From contig NC_135240.1 of assembly GCF_947623445.1 (NCBI RefSeq), positions 26,846,001 through 26,910,000 of the forward strand: 64,000 bases of DNA, in the 5' to 3' direction. This document shows, piece after piece, positions 11,001-26,000 of the stretch. Positions within the stretch are counted from its first letter, which is position 1, and every line of letters begins with the position of its first letter. Below the pieces are notes generated by a model, which saw nothing but the letters and a program-made list of their open reading frames with translations, did not search any database and was not told the DNA's origin. This DNA is from Clavelina lepadiformis. Taxonomy: Eukaryota > Chordata > Ascidiacea > Aplousobranchia > Clavelinidae. The position numbers were made by a program, and so were the translations under genes.

Positions 11001-14000
11001 TGCCGGAGGAAAATAGGAACGATTTGTGCAACCAACAATTGTTTGAAAATCATGGATTGATATCTTGTTACAGCAACGTTCTCACAACTTCAAAGCGACG
11101 GGCTTCTGAATGGCTGCCAAACTTTGATGTCACTTCTGAGGGAATTCACCCGTCAGTGATAATTACAAAGGATGGACACGACACCAAACTTTCACGCAGA
11201 TGTTCCATGGACATTTTAAACAAAACAGACTCAGAAAATATTTCAAAAGTTATCTTACATGTGAAGGTAACAGGTCAATTTTTGTAAATTACTTCAAAGC
11301 ATTTATTTCAGTAGGGTTTGCTTAGCAGGTAACATTGTGTTAATGTACATTTAAGCCACGGTTTGTAGTTTAGTTTTTTGTTGTTATCATTTTCAGGGGC
11401 CAGTAGACATCCAGCTCACTCCATTTCTTCTGGAATCCTTGGAACAAATCATACAAACAGTCTCCAATGCAGTGAAGAAGCAACATCCGCTTTCAGTCCT
11501 CAACAAACTCGACATGGAATGCACTGAGGATGTCCTTGCTACTCAACAACTTCCAAAATCATCGGATTCTGATGGTAACTTTCATCATAGTTACTGCGTC
11601 AAACTATTGCCTTAGTTGGTTAAATTACTCCCATATGTATAACTTATATATTGCTTGTTGGGTCTTTTGTAATCATTTAGTGTTAGCTACTGTTTAAAAC
11701 TAGTATTGACTTCAACGCTTTATCTGAGAATTTAAATTTCTGAAAACATTCTCCATTGCTATGTTGAAGAATCCTCCAAAGAGGAGTCCGAGATGCAGCA
11801 GGATGCAACCAAACCTGGCTCCAGAATCGAGGTTTTCATGGACGCGATAAGGATAAACATCGTTCAAGCAACGCTCGGAAATGATCCAGTTTTCAATCTT
11901 CGTCTGAACAAAATGCTGCCAACAGCCTGCATAACAGTGGCTGCTGTCTGGTTTGTCTTACATTTATTTTCATAGCAAGAAGATACTTGACTTATATGGA
12001 ACCTTTTAGCATTTTCATAACATGCTTATTATTTGTTGGGAACATATTTATTGTATGCAATATGCTTTTTAGAAAATGGTTGGCTGTTTCTGGTGAAGAT
12101 GCATTCTAAGTCGGCCATTTTAAATACGTTATGAGCATTTTAGTCATTAAAAGCAAATGGCAATATACTAGCCAGCATACTTTAGCGCAAATCCATTTGA
12201 ACTATCGCTCATCTTATAGTGGTTGTGCTTGATTGCGTGTAGTGTGGACCGTCTTGACCTGAAGCTGGAAGTTAGAAGTAAACGGAAGAAAAAACTTCTC
12301 AAGATTGAAAATGAGGAAAATAAGGGAACAACGGACAGCCCAAAGGACGAATCGGTATTACACTACTTTACCTTAAGTACATTTATTTTCCGTAAGTCGC
12401 GTTATCATGGCACACAAAGTGGAACAATAGTGGCATTATGGTGCTTAGCAAGCCTCACACAGTAAAATGTTGGACGAATTTAAAAATTGTTCGAGTTTTT
12501 ATTATTTTCAGCCATCCACCAACATCACGTCTCTGGTTGACATCAAAGGTCACGCATCAGTGCACTCAGTTGCGGTCCAGCTGCGTGCAATGAGCTATGA
12601 CGGGTTTGCCCCAGAGCGATCACACATAACTGCTCTCTCGGATGATGGTTGCCGTGCCCCGTTTCGCTTCAACGATCAAATCCTTCTTCCCAACGTCAAA
12701 CGCTCGAAGGAATCTTTTGCAGGTTAATATGAGAGAACGTCCAGGGTCGTCTGATTTTTACTGACAAATTTACCTCCTACTGTACATGTAATACTGTAGG
12801 AGGAGGTATGGTTACAATGAGCTCTGTCAGCTTCAAGTATCTCATAGTAACACCTGAAGAACAAAAACAAAAATGTGTTCAGATTTTATAACCTTAAATA
12901 TTTCCTGCCTCAGATCAACGCAGACGACCTCCAAAACCATGGGGCTGGGTCATAGTGGAAGCCGGGATCAAAAGAATATCGGCTGATTTTGTCAAATATG
13001 ATGCCCAAGGTTAGTTGAAGTTTATCTGAGACAAACTTTCTGCAACATTTTTTAAAAGATCTCCTGTAAGGACAAGTTTTTCTATTTTCACATTTCATGT
13101 TAGTGTTTTTCTATGTTAGTGTATCAATATCAATATACTTTTGGATGTATGCATCAATGCTATATGACATACGTGCTCCACTGTCTGATATCCCACTCGT
13201 GTTGTTTTGTAGGCGATTAATTGGTCGGATGGGGTGTAAAACTTTATCTAAACTCAGCTATTTTAAATGTTACAGCTTTGAAACTCTCCCCACCCAAAGA
13301 TCATTTATGTGACGGTCAGTTAACAATTGACCTGGTCTGGCTCAACGTGGCATCGCCGTTGTCTGCCTCTCAGCTCTCACGAACCAATCGGACACATTGC
13401 TCCTGGAATCTCCTGACGGTGTTGGCTCCATCTTGTTCCGCATGGATGGGTCCAGCTGATCGACTCTCTGTAGCGCTGAGTCATTACGACCAGGTTACGA
13501 TGATGCAGCGATTGTCGTCGATTAGTGCCGCTCTCACCATGACTCGGGAGGAAGCAATGGAAGTTGGCAAGTCGTTATGGGAACCAGGAAAGTACAAATG
13601 TGACGTCATCACCGAGACATCAAAGTATGATGGGAGTTAAAATTTGTGACATTCATCAAATTATGTTGACAGTCTTGTTGTTATCTTTATGGCTGTATAA
13701 ACTCTATTGCATGGCCTCAGATATCAAGATCTCGTAGCATGTGTCATGGACATTGCTGAATTTTTTCATTTCCTTAGATCAGGGGTGGGCAAACTTTTTG
13801 TACTGAGGGCCACATTTGAAAAAATATTGCAGCCGGCGGGCCGCACACTCTCATTACAAAGTAGGAAAATTTACCCGGTGTGTAAATAAACGCATATTCA
13901 TATTAAACACAATTTTTGCATTTCACACTCAGTTACGTTTAAAGCTACGCAATCTTCATCACAAACGCCTACGGTAGCCGCTACCGTATTTGTATTTTAT

Positions 14001-17000
14001 GATCAAACAATTGAATCAAACAATGCGTGAGAAGTGTACGGCTAGTTGCTGAAAGCATGTTGCAATACATGCGCGACTGACGTGTGTGTGTTTACGCACT
14101 GAAAGTGAAGAGAAAAACACACTCGTAAAGGGAATAATATTTTGTCATGTAACCTGTTTAATTAAAACAATAAGTGATGAGTAGGAGTTTCTGCAAGTGC
14201 CGGCGGGCCGTAGTTTGCCCACCCCTACCTTAGATAATTATCTGGCATTTTAACATAAACTGTCCCGAAGAATACGCTACACCTTGATCATGCACTTTCG
14301 AAGCTTAATCTTGTTCATTGTTTTCAGCGCAATTCGTTCGGATCCGAACTGTGTGCTTTGTGGCGCCATCCAGAAACATTTTCTAAAGCCAGAAAACGTC
14401 ACTCTGCTCATGTCGGCAGTTTCAGACGAAGCGGGAATTCCCACACGTGATACTCTGGAAACCGGAGTTCAGGTTTTGATAAATTTGTGGCTTGATATGG
14501 TCGTTAAAAGTGAAACTATGAAGGATAAACCGAGAAAGTGGAAGTTGTTCGGTGGTGACACTCTCTCATCAAGGAATGATTCCCAGTGAGTGATTTAAGA
14601 GATCTCTATAAAGACAAAAGTATTTTGAAAAAGTTTAAAATAATTGTCTTATTATCAACTTGGTAACCTGCTCTAACTAATGATTTGTAAGATAAGGTGG
14701 TGATGGTGATCCTAGCCCTGTACTTAATCACACAGAGTTGCTGAGATAAAATACGGTGGCGACCTCTCGCTGTCAAACTTCCTTCATCAAAATGAGCGAT
14801 CAACGCAACCGAGATCAGGAAATGACGTCGTGGTTCATTTCACGGCTCATCCAGAGAAAGAATCACTGCTCGACAGCACAGCCGAGTCACAGCAGCAGGG
14901 AGACATATTCTTCCAGCAACAACAAAGCATGTACAGGTAGGAATTGTTGTTGTTGAGTTTTTCATGTTCCTTGCCGCCGAGTTAATGACAGAGTATTGCA
15001 ATATTGAGCTTAATGAGACCTTGAAGTATCATTTGAACCAAAATAGCGACCCATTTAAAGTAAGCTTACTTTTAAATGGGAATATTTTTATGTATTAGTT
15101 GGATGCAAAATCAAGCTCAGAACGATGTGGAAGCAGGAAATGAGAGGTAGAGTGGTAGAGTCATATCCCTGAATACATGATAGAAAATTTCATTCCAATC
15201 AATGAACGTCTTTATTACCTCTCTTTTTATTTAGCCCAAAGGAAGCGGAGATTGCTGGCTCGTCGCCGACTAAGGCGGAGAAAAAAGACTCGACCATGCA
15301 GGAAGCTCTGGTATGACCATAGCTGAAATTTCAGCATAAAAAATGTTGTTCATAAAGATACCCTAAGACATTATCCTATGTTCCTAGGACGTTACCCTAG
15401 TAACTTATTTAAAAGCAACTGCCGCACAATTTGTCTTTTTTCTTCCAGAAAAAATATTCCAACTTCCTTCAATTTCTCGGAATCACACAATCCGGTAAAG
15501 TCATCAGCAACTTCGTGCGGACGAACTGCTCCGGCAGTCTCTCGATAAAAGCTCATCTGCGCAACATCAGGTTGCAATTACAATGAAGCGCCGTCGTTAA
15601 TCTTGTTTAAATGTTAACTTTATTTTCAACACAAGTTAGATTAGGGAAGCTTTTAGTGCAGCAGTAAAATTGACTTCTCTTCCCTACCAAATTTCGACTT
15701 CATCTTTAAACTCCTTGTTATGCAGGATGGATAAACAAGAGCCGGATGTTGTGTACTCACGAGCCGGGCTGAAGAAACATCGGAAGCATCCTAGCGCGTC
15801 TCTTCGCCGTCGTCAGTTTGCGTTCACCCACAGCAGAACGGATGGGTCAGTTGGGGGCGTAAACCGTTTGTCAAAACATTCAGCCATCGTCTTGATAAAA
15901 TTTCTTGGTCTAATTGTTATAGTTGTTTTACAGAAGCGGATACCCGATTATTCTTTGTCAGGAGTTAATTTTCGAAACTTCGATCATCGACGATCTCATT
16001 GAAGATGAAACCAAGAAGCAAGACGGGTGAGTTCTGTTGCTGAGTTGCAGAAATTTACTCTCTTGTTGCTGGATTCACTTCTTTTCTTATGTGCAGGGAA
16101 AACACAGATAAGACTGATAACGCGAGCAACAGCAACAACAAAGTAAAAAAGAAATCGAAAACCTCAAAGCTGAGGTAAAAAATGACAGACTTTTAAATTA
16201 CAACAAACAACCGACCATGGTATAATTAACACAACCAAACATTGTCTTAAGTAGTGAAGCGACCGAGTCAACATTATTATTACCTCAGGTCAAAATTAAG
16301 CGTTGACGTTTCCTGTTCGTTGGCATTAATGAAGCAGAGAGTGGATATAGCGTTGATAAGATTGGTCCATCAAGTGATGCAGTGTTCTGATGCCATGCAA
16401 CAAGCTAAAACCGCTATTGAGGTTTGAAAAGATTTTCACAGTGTCATCTACATCGTGTGTATTTGTGTCGTCCATGTTCATGCATCAGACATGATTACAA
16501 TGTGCATTGTTTTTTCTCAGTGTCGGTGATTTTTTCTTTTCGGTGCAAGTGCCGCTTTTCCAGTACGCTCAACACCGATAACCTTCATATGTATAAATTC
16601 CTTATTCAAATTTGCGTGCTGCAGGTCAACAGGTACACCGCTGGCTCTGTCTCCCCTGATCCAGAGACAAGGCATCGAAGGGTGAAGTCCACCATCCAAC
16701 CCTCATCCAGTTTCGTGTCCTACTCTGGACCTCCGAACAGGTACCCATCGACATCATATTGTGTAAATGGAGATGGCCCGGTGGCAACTTCATTTGCGTT
16801 TCACTTTCACTGTGTGAATTGGCTTTAAATACCGGTTAATTTTGTTCGAAAATTTACTGAAATATGAAAGCTAACAGTTATGCTAATTATAATTATGTAA
16901 TTTTTATTCTTGGATTTTTGTTGAACTTATTTTCACCTTTGACCTGAGCAGAAGTGCGCTTCACCGACGTCATACCTCCCCGATCGCTCAACGTTCTTTG

Positions 17001-20000
17001 ATCTTTGACACAGGGTCAGTTACGTCATCATCGACGACAAGTAGTGAGAATCTGGCGCATTGTTGGCAGGTAGGGAAGGGGATGCAAGATTCATTTATGA
17101 TAAATAAAACAGAAAATCAATGGAGGAAATGCATCGGTCAACTTTCATTCTAATTTGTTTTGAAAATGTTTTTTACCCCTAACCCTATTTAACAGGATTT
17201 GTACAAGTTGGTTGACATGCACAGCACCGACGGATCGCACGCGTTTCAAGGTGTGGGCTAGTTTGGGAAGTGTAATAGCGCGTTACGACGTATGTTGCAT
17301 TTTGTCGTTGCATTTTTATACAGATGACTTGAAATTCGAAACAGAGCTTAAACGCGGTTTCAGTGCAATAACTCGTCACGCTTCGTTTCATCAGCCCTAC
17401 GTTTCCATGGTGATGTCGGGGTCACTGAACCTGCTCAAAGTAAGTGTTTGCACGATGTAAAACCGGTATCTTGCCTAGAATTCAGCGCAAACTGTGTTAA
17501 TAAGTGATATACTTTAACCTTCTTGAAGGTCCCAACCTTTATTCCATTGCCGTAATAATTGTTAACTCAGTGATAGGAATTTTAACGAAATATTTTTGGC
17601 ACTTTCTTTAGTTTTATTGTACAATATATACGAATTATGCCTAACTCAAATTCTCAAAATAATCACAATTTTTTACAAAGCTTCTTTTCTGTTATATTGA
17701 GGTTGTTTCGACGCAAGTGCATTTTCTCGTGTGAAACAAAACCAATTTAACATTGACTATGTGAATGCAGTTGCAGCTTTCAGCAGAGGTCGGCGGTCTG
17801 AAAATGTCGACCGACTTATGCAAGCTGATTGCCGGCGCCAAGCACACGAGAACCTCGATCAACCAGTACAAACACGAGGCTCACTCGTCCATCGACGCAA
17901 GTCTGGATAGTATTTATGCTGACGTCACGGAAAATCCTTCCAATATAAACAAAGTGGGTTCGTGTTTCAGGCAAACGCCATTAATTCGGCCTTAACTTTT
18001 GTATGATTTCAAACGCGTATAAAATGGCAACCTTAGAGATAGTCACTTGGGAATTGCTTTAACCAAAAGTCGATAGTTATTAGCTGGTACTGGCAAATTT
18101 TTCCGTTTTTTTTTTTTCGCGAATGAGATGATAATTGCGAAATATAGTTGTAGACGACTTACAACAATACAACGATGTTGTTGAATTTATTACCACGACG
18201 TAATTTTCTACTGCTCTGTAGTTGTCTGCTTTCAGCACTTGTACAATTTTAGCCACATCTGCAACGTTTCGTACAAGTTTAAGCGTCGAACTAACTAAAA
18301 AGTATCCATTTCAGACTATTCTGACCAGCAAGGTCGGTTCCTGTCGCTTGGAAGCTTCGACCAATCACCAACGAGATAGCGGCTGCGACAACACGTGTTC
18401 ACTTTTGATTGGTCGAATCGTGGTCGACCTTCCACAGCAACCAGCGTTGTTGCATGACATCTTGACACGTGGATCGATGCAGATTTCGACTCACTTTATG
18501 GAATTCGCGAAGACTCCGAGCTATAAACAGTGAGTTTGCCATTTAAGATTTGTTTCAGTTATTAGATGGAGAATATTTCACACGTTTCTTTTCATAGATC
18601 TATTACCTGTTGATTCACTCACTGCGAACAGTGTAAATCTGACATACAAAGTATAATATATATTCGATTATGAATAAAAGGGTTGTTATACACCAACAAC
18701 TTCCCTAGCAAAATCCACCGTCACTTTTATTTTTCTATGTTCTATATTTTGAGAGTGATTGCAAAAATATCACCCCAAATGTTTTAGGTCGTTCGATGTT
18801 GTGGACGGGGGTTTCCCTTCTGCTACCCCTTCGCAGGCGACAGTTGCCCCTTTAATGACCCCGATGACCCCAAGCGCAATAACCGCCTTTATCGATTATT
18901 CTCAGGACTCTTCTGACGTCACAAACTTACCAGTAATTGCTTGGTAAGTTATTGATCAAACACAATGAAGAGATTTAGGCGTTAATATTGTATTAATAAT
19001 TATAAGTGTTAGTTTAACCTGATATTATAAAACAGCCTGTGAATTGCTCATAAAGTTAGTCAAGTTAGTTAGTTAGTCAATAAGTTATATTTCTGTGACC
19101 AGTAATTAATAAACACAGCAACATCAGTTGCTATAAACAACGTGTACACAACAATAGATCAACTCTTTCAACGAACACCGTCCGTCGGGCGAGATATGGA
19201 AGTTTGTGTGGAACATTTTGAACAAATTGAAATTATGAATTGTGAATGATTCTGTATTCCCAGGAATTGCATCTGCACACTTAATCAAAAATAATGTATT
19301 TTGGTAACAAGCAATAAACAACATTATAAAATCACACAAACAAACAATCAATGAACTATAATGACTTCATAACAAAGTATATCCATGGCCAGTTTGTGTA
19401 AAGTTTGTCTTTGACGGCCACTGAGAGGTTTCAAGAGACGGCGGCTTTTAGAAGTCTCCTGCTAATTTTCGGCTGTAGCTGCAGAAGGATAAATTCAGAA
19501 AGACCGTTTGTGAAATTTAAGGGATTGTTTCAGTCTTCAAAACACCTTAAAAATACACTGCTTATGGGTGCCATTCTGGGACCTCCAAATATTTTTACCC
19601 CAATTGTGTTGCCAGCTTGTCACTGAGCACGGAGGGGATCGAGATCGGAGCAAACCTTCTTCCCTCTCTGAGAGCGAAGTACTTCACCGGAAAAATCGAC
19701 GGAAATGGTGTCACCGGAAGTGACGCTACCTTTTCCGTTACCATGCCAACCCATACTCTTCATTTTACGTCAGAGGTTTGTATTATTTGTAAACTTAACC
19801 AATAATTTTGACGAAGTTTTTTGTCGTAAGCGATTTTGCAATTGATGACGTGCTGCTTTTCCCTTGAGAATAATTTTTATTGTTAATTTTGTGCATAATC
19901 GAATGATAACTAATTAATTTAATGCAAAGTTCATGTAATTATTAACTCAAGTTCAATCAATTAATTTTCAAATTTGTTAATAACCAGCTTCCCTCTTTAT

Positions 20001-23000
20001 CCGACTCCGGTCCTTATTCTACGTCAATCGAGCTTCCACCAATCAGCGCCGAGGGAGAATTTAAACAGCACAAGCGTTATGACGACAAAAACGGTACAGA
20101 CCAATCAGATGCGAATATTAAACTTAAGCCTTTATTACGTAATATGCACCGTTTATGACGTAGAAGGAGACCTGCAGATGAAAGAGGGCGAATATTTGTC
20201 GGTGTCCATAAGAGTCGGGGGATTCGAGCACACTCTGACCACTGATCTACTCAACCAGCTCATATTTCTTCAAGAGGTTTTCGTGCGTGAGGTTGGTCTT
20301 TGCTCAGATTCTTTCACGTGACCTTGTCGCGTAGCAGAACACTTGTTATGTAACCTATACGTCACAGGTTAATGACGTCATACAGAAGATAACTCGCAAG
20401 GATAAGACGACGTCAGTGATGTCAGAGACGAGTGTTAAATCGTTTGAATCAACGGAAAGCAGCAAGTTGTTGTACCAACTACAATTCGAGCTCGATGTAG
20501 GTGGCGGTAAAACATGGTTAGGGCTGTTGTTATGTATCGTGGTTAGGGTTTTCGAAATATAGTTACTGTAGTTACATTCCTAAAGTCGCATTAGGTCACT
20601 ACATGTAGCGATTAAATAGCCTAGTTTTGCAAACCACCGTGTACTGACTGTCATTGTTTTTCCGCTAAATGTTCCTTCACATGAATAATTTGTTTCAATA
20701 ATTTCCTTTTCGCATTGTTGCCGTTTCAGGGCATCCAAATCACAGCTAGCACGCCATCTAGTAACGCTGTTAGGTTGAAAACCGGAACGGTGACCTTTGA
20801 ACTTTCAAATCGAGTAATTCGGGCGGGAAAGTTTAGTAAGTTAACTGGCCGGTAAAATGCTTCAACTAGCTCTCCGAGTAACGTTTCCAGTCTCTGTACA
20901 AATTGTATCCAATTATACAATCATACCACCTTCATTCAAATTCAAAATGTTCAATTGCCAGAAAACATCCCCAAGTACTTAAAGTTGTTCGGGAAGGCTC
21001 ATGTTGACCTCACACTTTCCCTTGGGACCCTCATATTCAACAACATCTACCCTGAAGCGGAGGCTGAATTCCAGCAGATGGCGCATTTTACCACGCGGAT
21101 TGGATTTCAGAACACAACGCAGCAGGCTAGCGACACCCAGCGGGGTAAAGCAGGTCCGTGATTGACCCGATTTATCACATTTGTGTGGGCGATGTTTGTA
21201 TGAGCAGATCTGCAAATCTCTGTTTGTCTTTGAATAACCGCAAATGTTAAATTCAGGTCTCACGGCGCCTTCGCCGAGCGACGATAACAGCGTCATATTG
21301 ATAAGTCTGATGCGTCCTGTGTTCTTCGTACAACCAACCGCCTTCGACAAAGGTAAGTCGCGTGCCAGATTACTTTCTATCGCGGTCAAGCACTGAATGA
21401 CTGACAACGGTGCACACGCTTCGAGACTTACACCGACTAATGCTAGAGTTGTAAACTAAATCCCCATTCATTCATTCATCATCTTCTTGTTCCTTCTCCT
21501 CCAGCCATTCAGATCTTCCTCGCATACAGGCGCGCTTATGAGGAATGGACTGAGAAGAAAGATTCTTTGGAGGGCGATGTCCGCTACGCTACATCCCAGG
21601 TATGACGTCCCCGTCGAGTTATTACGTCATCATCGTTCATGTTTTGTTACGTCATTGCCTTATCACGTTATAGGTGGTGAACGTTCTGCAGAGCCGTCGT
21701 TCTCAGACGAGCAATGCGTCATCGGTTGCCACTAGTTACCTCTTCTTGCAGTTGTCAGTTCGAGACATGGGTGTCTGTTTGCCAGTTTCTCATAGCGTCG
21801 GTTCTTATGACGTATGTATGACGTTATTATGTGTTATTTAGTCCAGGGTTGTTTAAAAGATTTTTGCTTTACAATATTTAATGATATAAGTACTGTATAA
21901 TAATATTTCTAAGTGAACCAAGATACTCAACAAATAACGACATAGTACAGGAAATTTGTACGGTTAACATCCCTCTGTGTTCTTAATTATATTTTGCAAT
22001 TCTTTTCAGCTTTCTGTTCAAGACGAGTTATCCACTGCGCTCGTGCTTACCATAGACAACACATTAATCAGCGCCTGCTATGCAAACTCCCTTGTCACCA
22101 CCGGTAACTTCAAAGGGTTCTGTCTCCGATTCGCAGATGATTTTCAGACCTCGTGGGATGATTGGTCACCTTCTAAAGACGTCATCAATTCGTTTATTGT
22201 GCCCCAAGGAACTTATCAGGTAGTTACGATGATTTATTGCGAAAATATTTGCGAAATATTTGTTTAGTCTTGTTAATTTCTTTCTGGTATGGAGCAAGAG
22301 TATGGAGAAGTAAGATGTTAATTCTTCTTCATGGTTTGTTGTTATCGACATTGCTTAGATTTGTTGGGACCAATCCTATCGTGCAAATGTCCACAACCTG
22401 CCCACCGTGTGCACGTCGGTCAACGTTGTGTGGAAGATGAAGGGGGTGGACATGAAGCTGGACACAAAGATGGGGATGCATCTCTCCCACCTAGTCGACA
22501 CTCTCACTCTCATAACGGGTCCAGATCATGGAAGAGATTCCTCCACTTCTGATAATCTTCATCTTGAATCCGAGTCCGAAAGTCTTCCTGAATTTGAAGA
22601 TGGTACTAGGAAGGATACAGTTGATGGTCTGACGATGCCGTCCACAAGTGAGTCACGAGCTCTACCGCCTTCCAGACAGTTTTCATACAAGGACAGAGAG
22701 AAAAAACTGGAACAAGAGCTAAACGAGCAGGTTTGTGACATCATAATAACTTTAAGTTGTTCAAAATCCTTCAATGTTTGCCGCATCCGAATAATCCGAA
22801 ACGCTTCGAGTGTTAGATATGAGGATTTGTATAAGTTCCTGGGGTCAGGAATCGACAGTTATTTGTCCTGTTTGTAGATAAGAATCGTAAAAGATCTCCG
22901 GAGCTTGGGAGCAAAACCAACTACTGTTGAGGAGCAGGAGAAAAAAGTCCAGGCTTTGGAAGGAGCACTTGCATCCCTCTTCAGACAAACTTTCAGGAGC

Positions 23001-26000
23001 AAACTCCGAAGATCAAGCATGAAGCCCAGGCAGATGAATGTGAGTTGAATTTATTTGAATCAGGATGAAATCAACATGCATGATTATAAAAGTGATGCTT
23101 CCTTCCAGCAGGAGGATCTCAAGCGCCCAACTCACCACCGATCAGTGTCGGCAGGAGTTGGACTGAGGTAAGATGTTCGTTGGTTGAAAGTGATGCTGAT
23201 CTGTGATGATGATCTGTGCTGATCGCAAAACATAGATGCTGCATGTTTTTACATCTTTTTAAATACAGTGACTTCATCTTTAAAAATGTATCATGATAAC
23301 ATAAAAATGTATCATTTTATCATGAGGACATCTCTACAACATCCCATAGTTGTTGTTAATCGCGTTCTGATTTGAACCACATCATTTCATCTATAACAGA
23401 GCGTTTCCGACTCCAAAACTTATCCAGTCTGCCTTTTCCACTCTTCCTCATAAGTCGCAACAGAACCCCTGGGATGATGTTAATGATTCTTCCGACTTCC
23501 TCGCATGGGACGAATCCGCACATTCCGTCTTCTCCCCACAATCTGATTCGATGCAAGGACTCCATGAGAGCTCAGATGTGTCATCGTCAGATTATGGTAC
23601 GACTTACTTTGTACTTGATGCTTGAATGTTATTAAAGTCTGGTACATCACCTTTACATGTCTAGTGATATATTTTTATAAATTATTTTTCAACAGACTCT
23701 GACGTTGTTGATGGAGTTTCCGCTGAATTTGATGTTGAACAAAATGTCACGCATGATCAAGGATCGTTCATGCAGAACGGCATGCAGGTCAGTGATGTCA
23801 AAATTGTCACATATTATTTGCTCACAATGCCACAGATATCCTGCTCTTGTTGTTCTTTTTTGTCAAAACTAAAGTATCTGATTGTTGTACGAGCAGTTCT
23901 CCACATAAGAGTTGAGCGAAAAATAGGACTAGCAGGTCTGAATTTTGATTGAGACGAAAATTGTGTGTTGCATTGTAGGCAACTGCTGATATGGAAGCAG
24001 AGGTCGAACTAATCCTTGACATTCGAGTCGGCATTGATGGAGGAAAAATAATTTGTGTCCCAATGAAAGAGCAAGATTATAAGTTAGTTGCGAGCTATCT
24101 CGATGTAAAATTTCCTAAAGAAGACTAATAAGATTTCTATGTTGATTGTTAGGAGCCAGCCAAGCGGAGCGACGCGCATCCCACTCCTTTCGAACAGAAT
24201 CTTCGAGAGCAACAACACCACTTTCTATGTGCCAGGAGTTGACGTTAAGTTACGATACAATTCGGCATCAGGCGGCGAAAAACATCTCGACTTCTTTACT
24301 CCTCCTGGCTCTCCGAAGACAAAAGCTTCCAAAGTTCCCCTCATCCAAGTGGAAACTCCTGGAGGGACCAGGAGCAACGACAGGAGGAGACCGTGCCTCA
24401 ACGTCTACTTCTCCCTCCAAACCCTGCCTGAGATGACGATCAGTCCCTGCTTCCTCGACTTCCTCGAGCAAACCCTTCAGATTGTTCCCAAGGCAATGAC
24501 ACGGGCTCCCGCTCCCGTGACATCACAGGCGGAGGAGCAAGGTGCGGTCGACGCAATTAACTCCACACTTGCCTCACTTCCGGTGGATGTTGTCGTCTAC
24601 ATCAGCGTCCAACCATCCGAGGTCCACTTCAACTGCGAGCCAATGTCTCGTGTGGAGTGTCTCCTCCACATTCCAAGTCTTGACGTCATTTTCAGTTCCA
24701 TTCGGGATTCCCCCTCCGTGACGTCAAAGTTTGCTTTTCCAGAAAGAGGTAAATTCTGAAATCTGATTGGAGCGTGCTAGTAGTTCGAAGAAAATAATCA
24801 TTTTTCCTGATTTTACGTTCCATGGGTTTTGTCGTTACTAACGCGTGCCGTGTATTAGTCGCTTTGTTAACATCAAATCACTAACATGACAGGGACGCAT
24901 TCAAACAGTTCAAAGAAGCTCCCCGTGCAATACTCTACCGAGTCTTCAATGAACAACGACGGTACCGTTTTCGTGTCTTTCCTTATGGTGTCATTTAAAT
25001 TTTCAATTATGGCTTCTTTGTGTCCAAACCGATCTTGCTTGCAAGGATTCTATACTCGTTTTTATCTCATCTTATTGATAGCCTGACACTTTGACTGGTA
25101 GCCTGAGTAGAACAAACTTTGATTTGATAGAGTTTGAGTTTGACAAATTTAAAAAAAAATGGTTTCTTGTTATTGGCTGAAGATAAAAATTTATCGTTTT
25201 AAACTAATTGTCCTTTCTTGCAATGATGAAATATTTCAATTTAAATTAAATACAGGAACAAATAAATACGTGTTCATTTTATGTGATTAGCGTTTCCATC
25301 CGGACTCGGATTTACCGTGTTGATGTCGGATTTTTCCATCTACATCTTTCATCCATTTGGAGCAAACCAGTCTTCCGGGAGAAAGGACTCGCTCAGTGTC
25401 GATTTGGAAGTTGTGAAGGTTCGTCATCTTGGAAATATAGTTGGGGTCACCAGTTGGAATTTGGACCCGTTATTTGTACAACCTTCATTTTGTTTTTCTG
25501 TCTTAAGATCAACTTGGTTCGTACAAGAAAAGGAGCCACGAACTTGGATGGATCAGTCCGATTAAAGGACCACGCCGTCGTCACCAACATTTCAACCCTG
25601 GTTGATATTGGTAGGTAGCTCAGTAACTCGCTTAGCCGTTTTCTATCAAACGTATTTCTTTGCATCCAACAGTACATTAATGCTTACGAATCAAGCAAAG
25701 GCCACAACTGTATCAATTGTGCCCAATTTTGAAAATATCGCTTTGTGAAGGTTGTGATGCTGGTGTGCTGTGCTGTGATGCTGCTGATGCTTGTGTTCGG
25801 TTTTTCATGATTTTTAAACTGATTAATTGATTTATATTTTTGAATAATTTTCAGGCAAGGCTTCGTTCAAGTACGACATGAGACGACTGAGTGAAATCCT
25901 AGCGTTCCCGCGTGCCTGGTACCGACGAAGTATCGCTAGGAGACTCTTTTTCGGAGACACGACCGATGAAAGGCAATGGACTTACTAGAAATATTTACGA

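Noticed and set aside
12785-12815. Inverted repeat TACCTCCTAC / GTAGGAGG in BLTP1 intron 24
   Set aside because: Arms are short and imperfect with no flanking duplication; not enough to call an element.
20094-20163. Continuing BLTP1 exon 43 through to exon 44 without an intron
   Set aside because: The frame changes between LPSLSDS and KEGEYLS; a 70-base intron (GTACAG...GACGTAG) restores phase.
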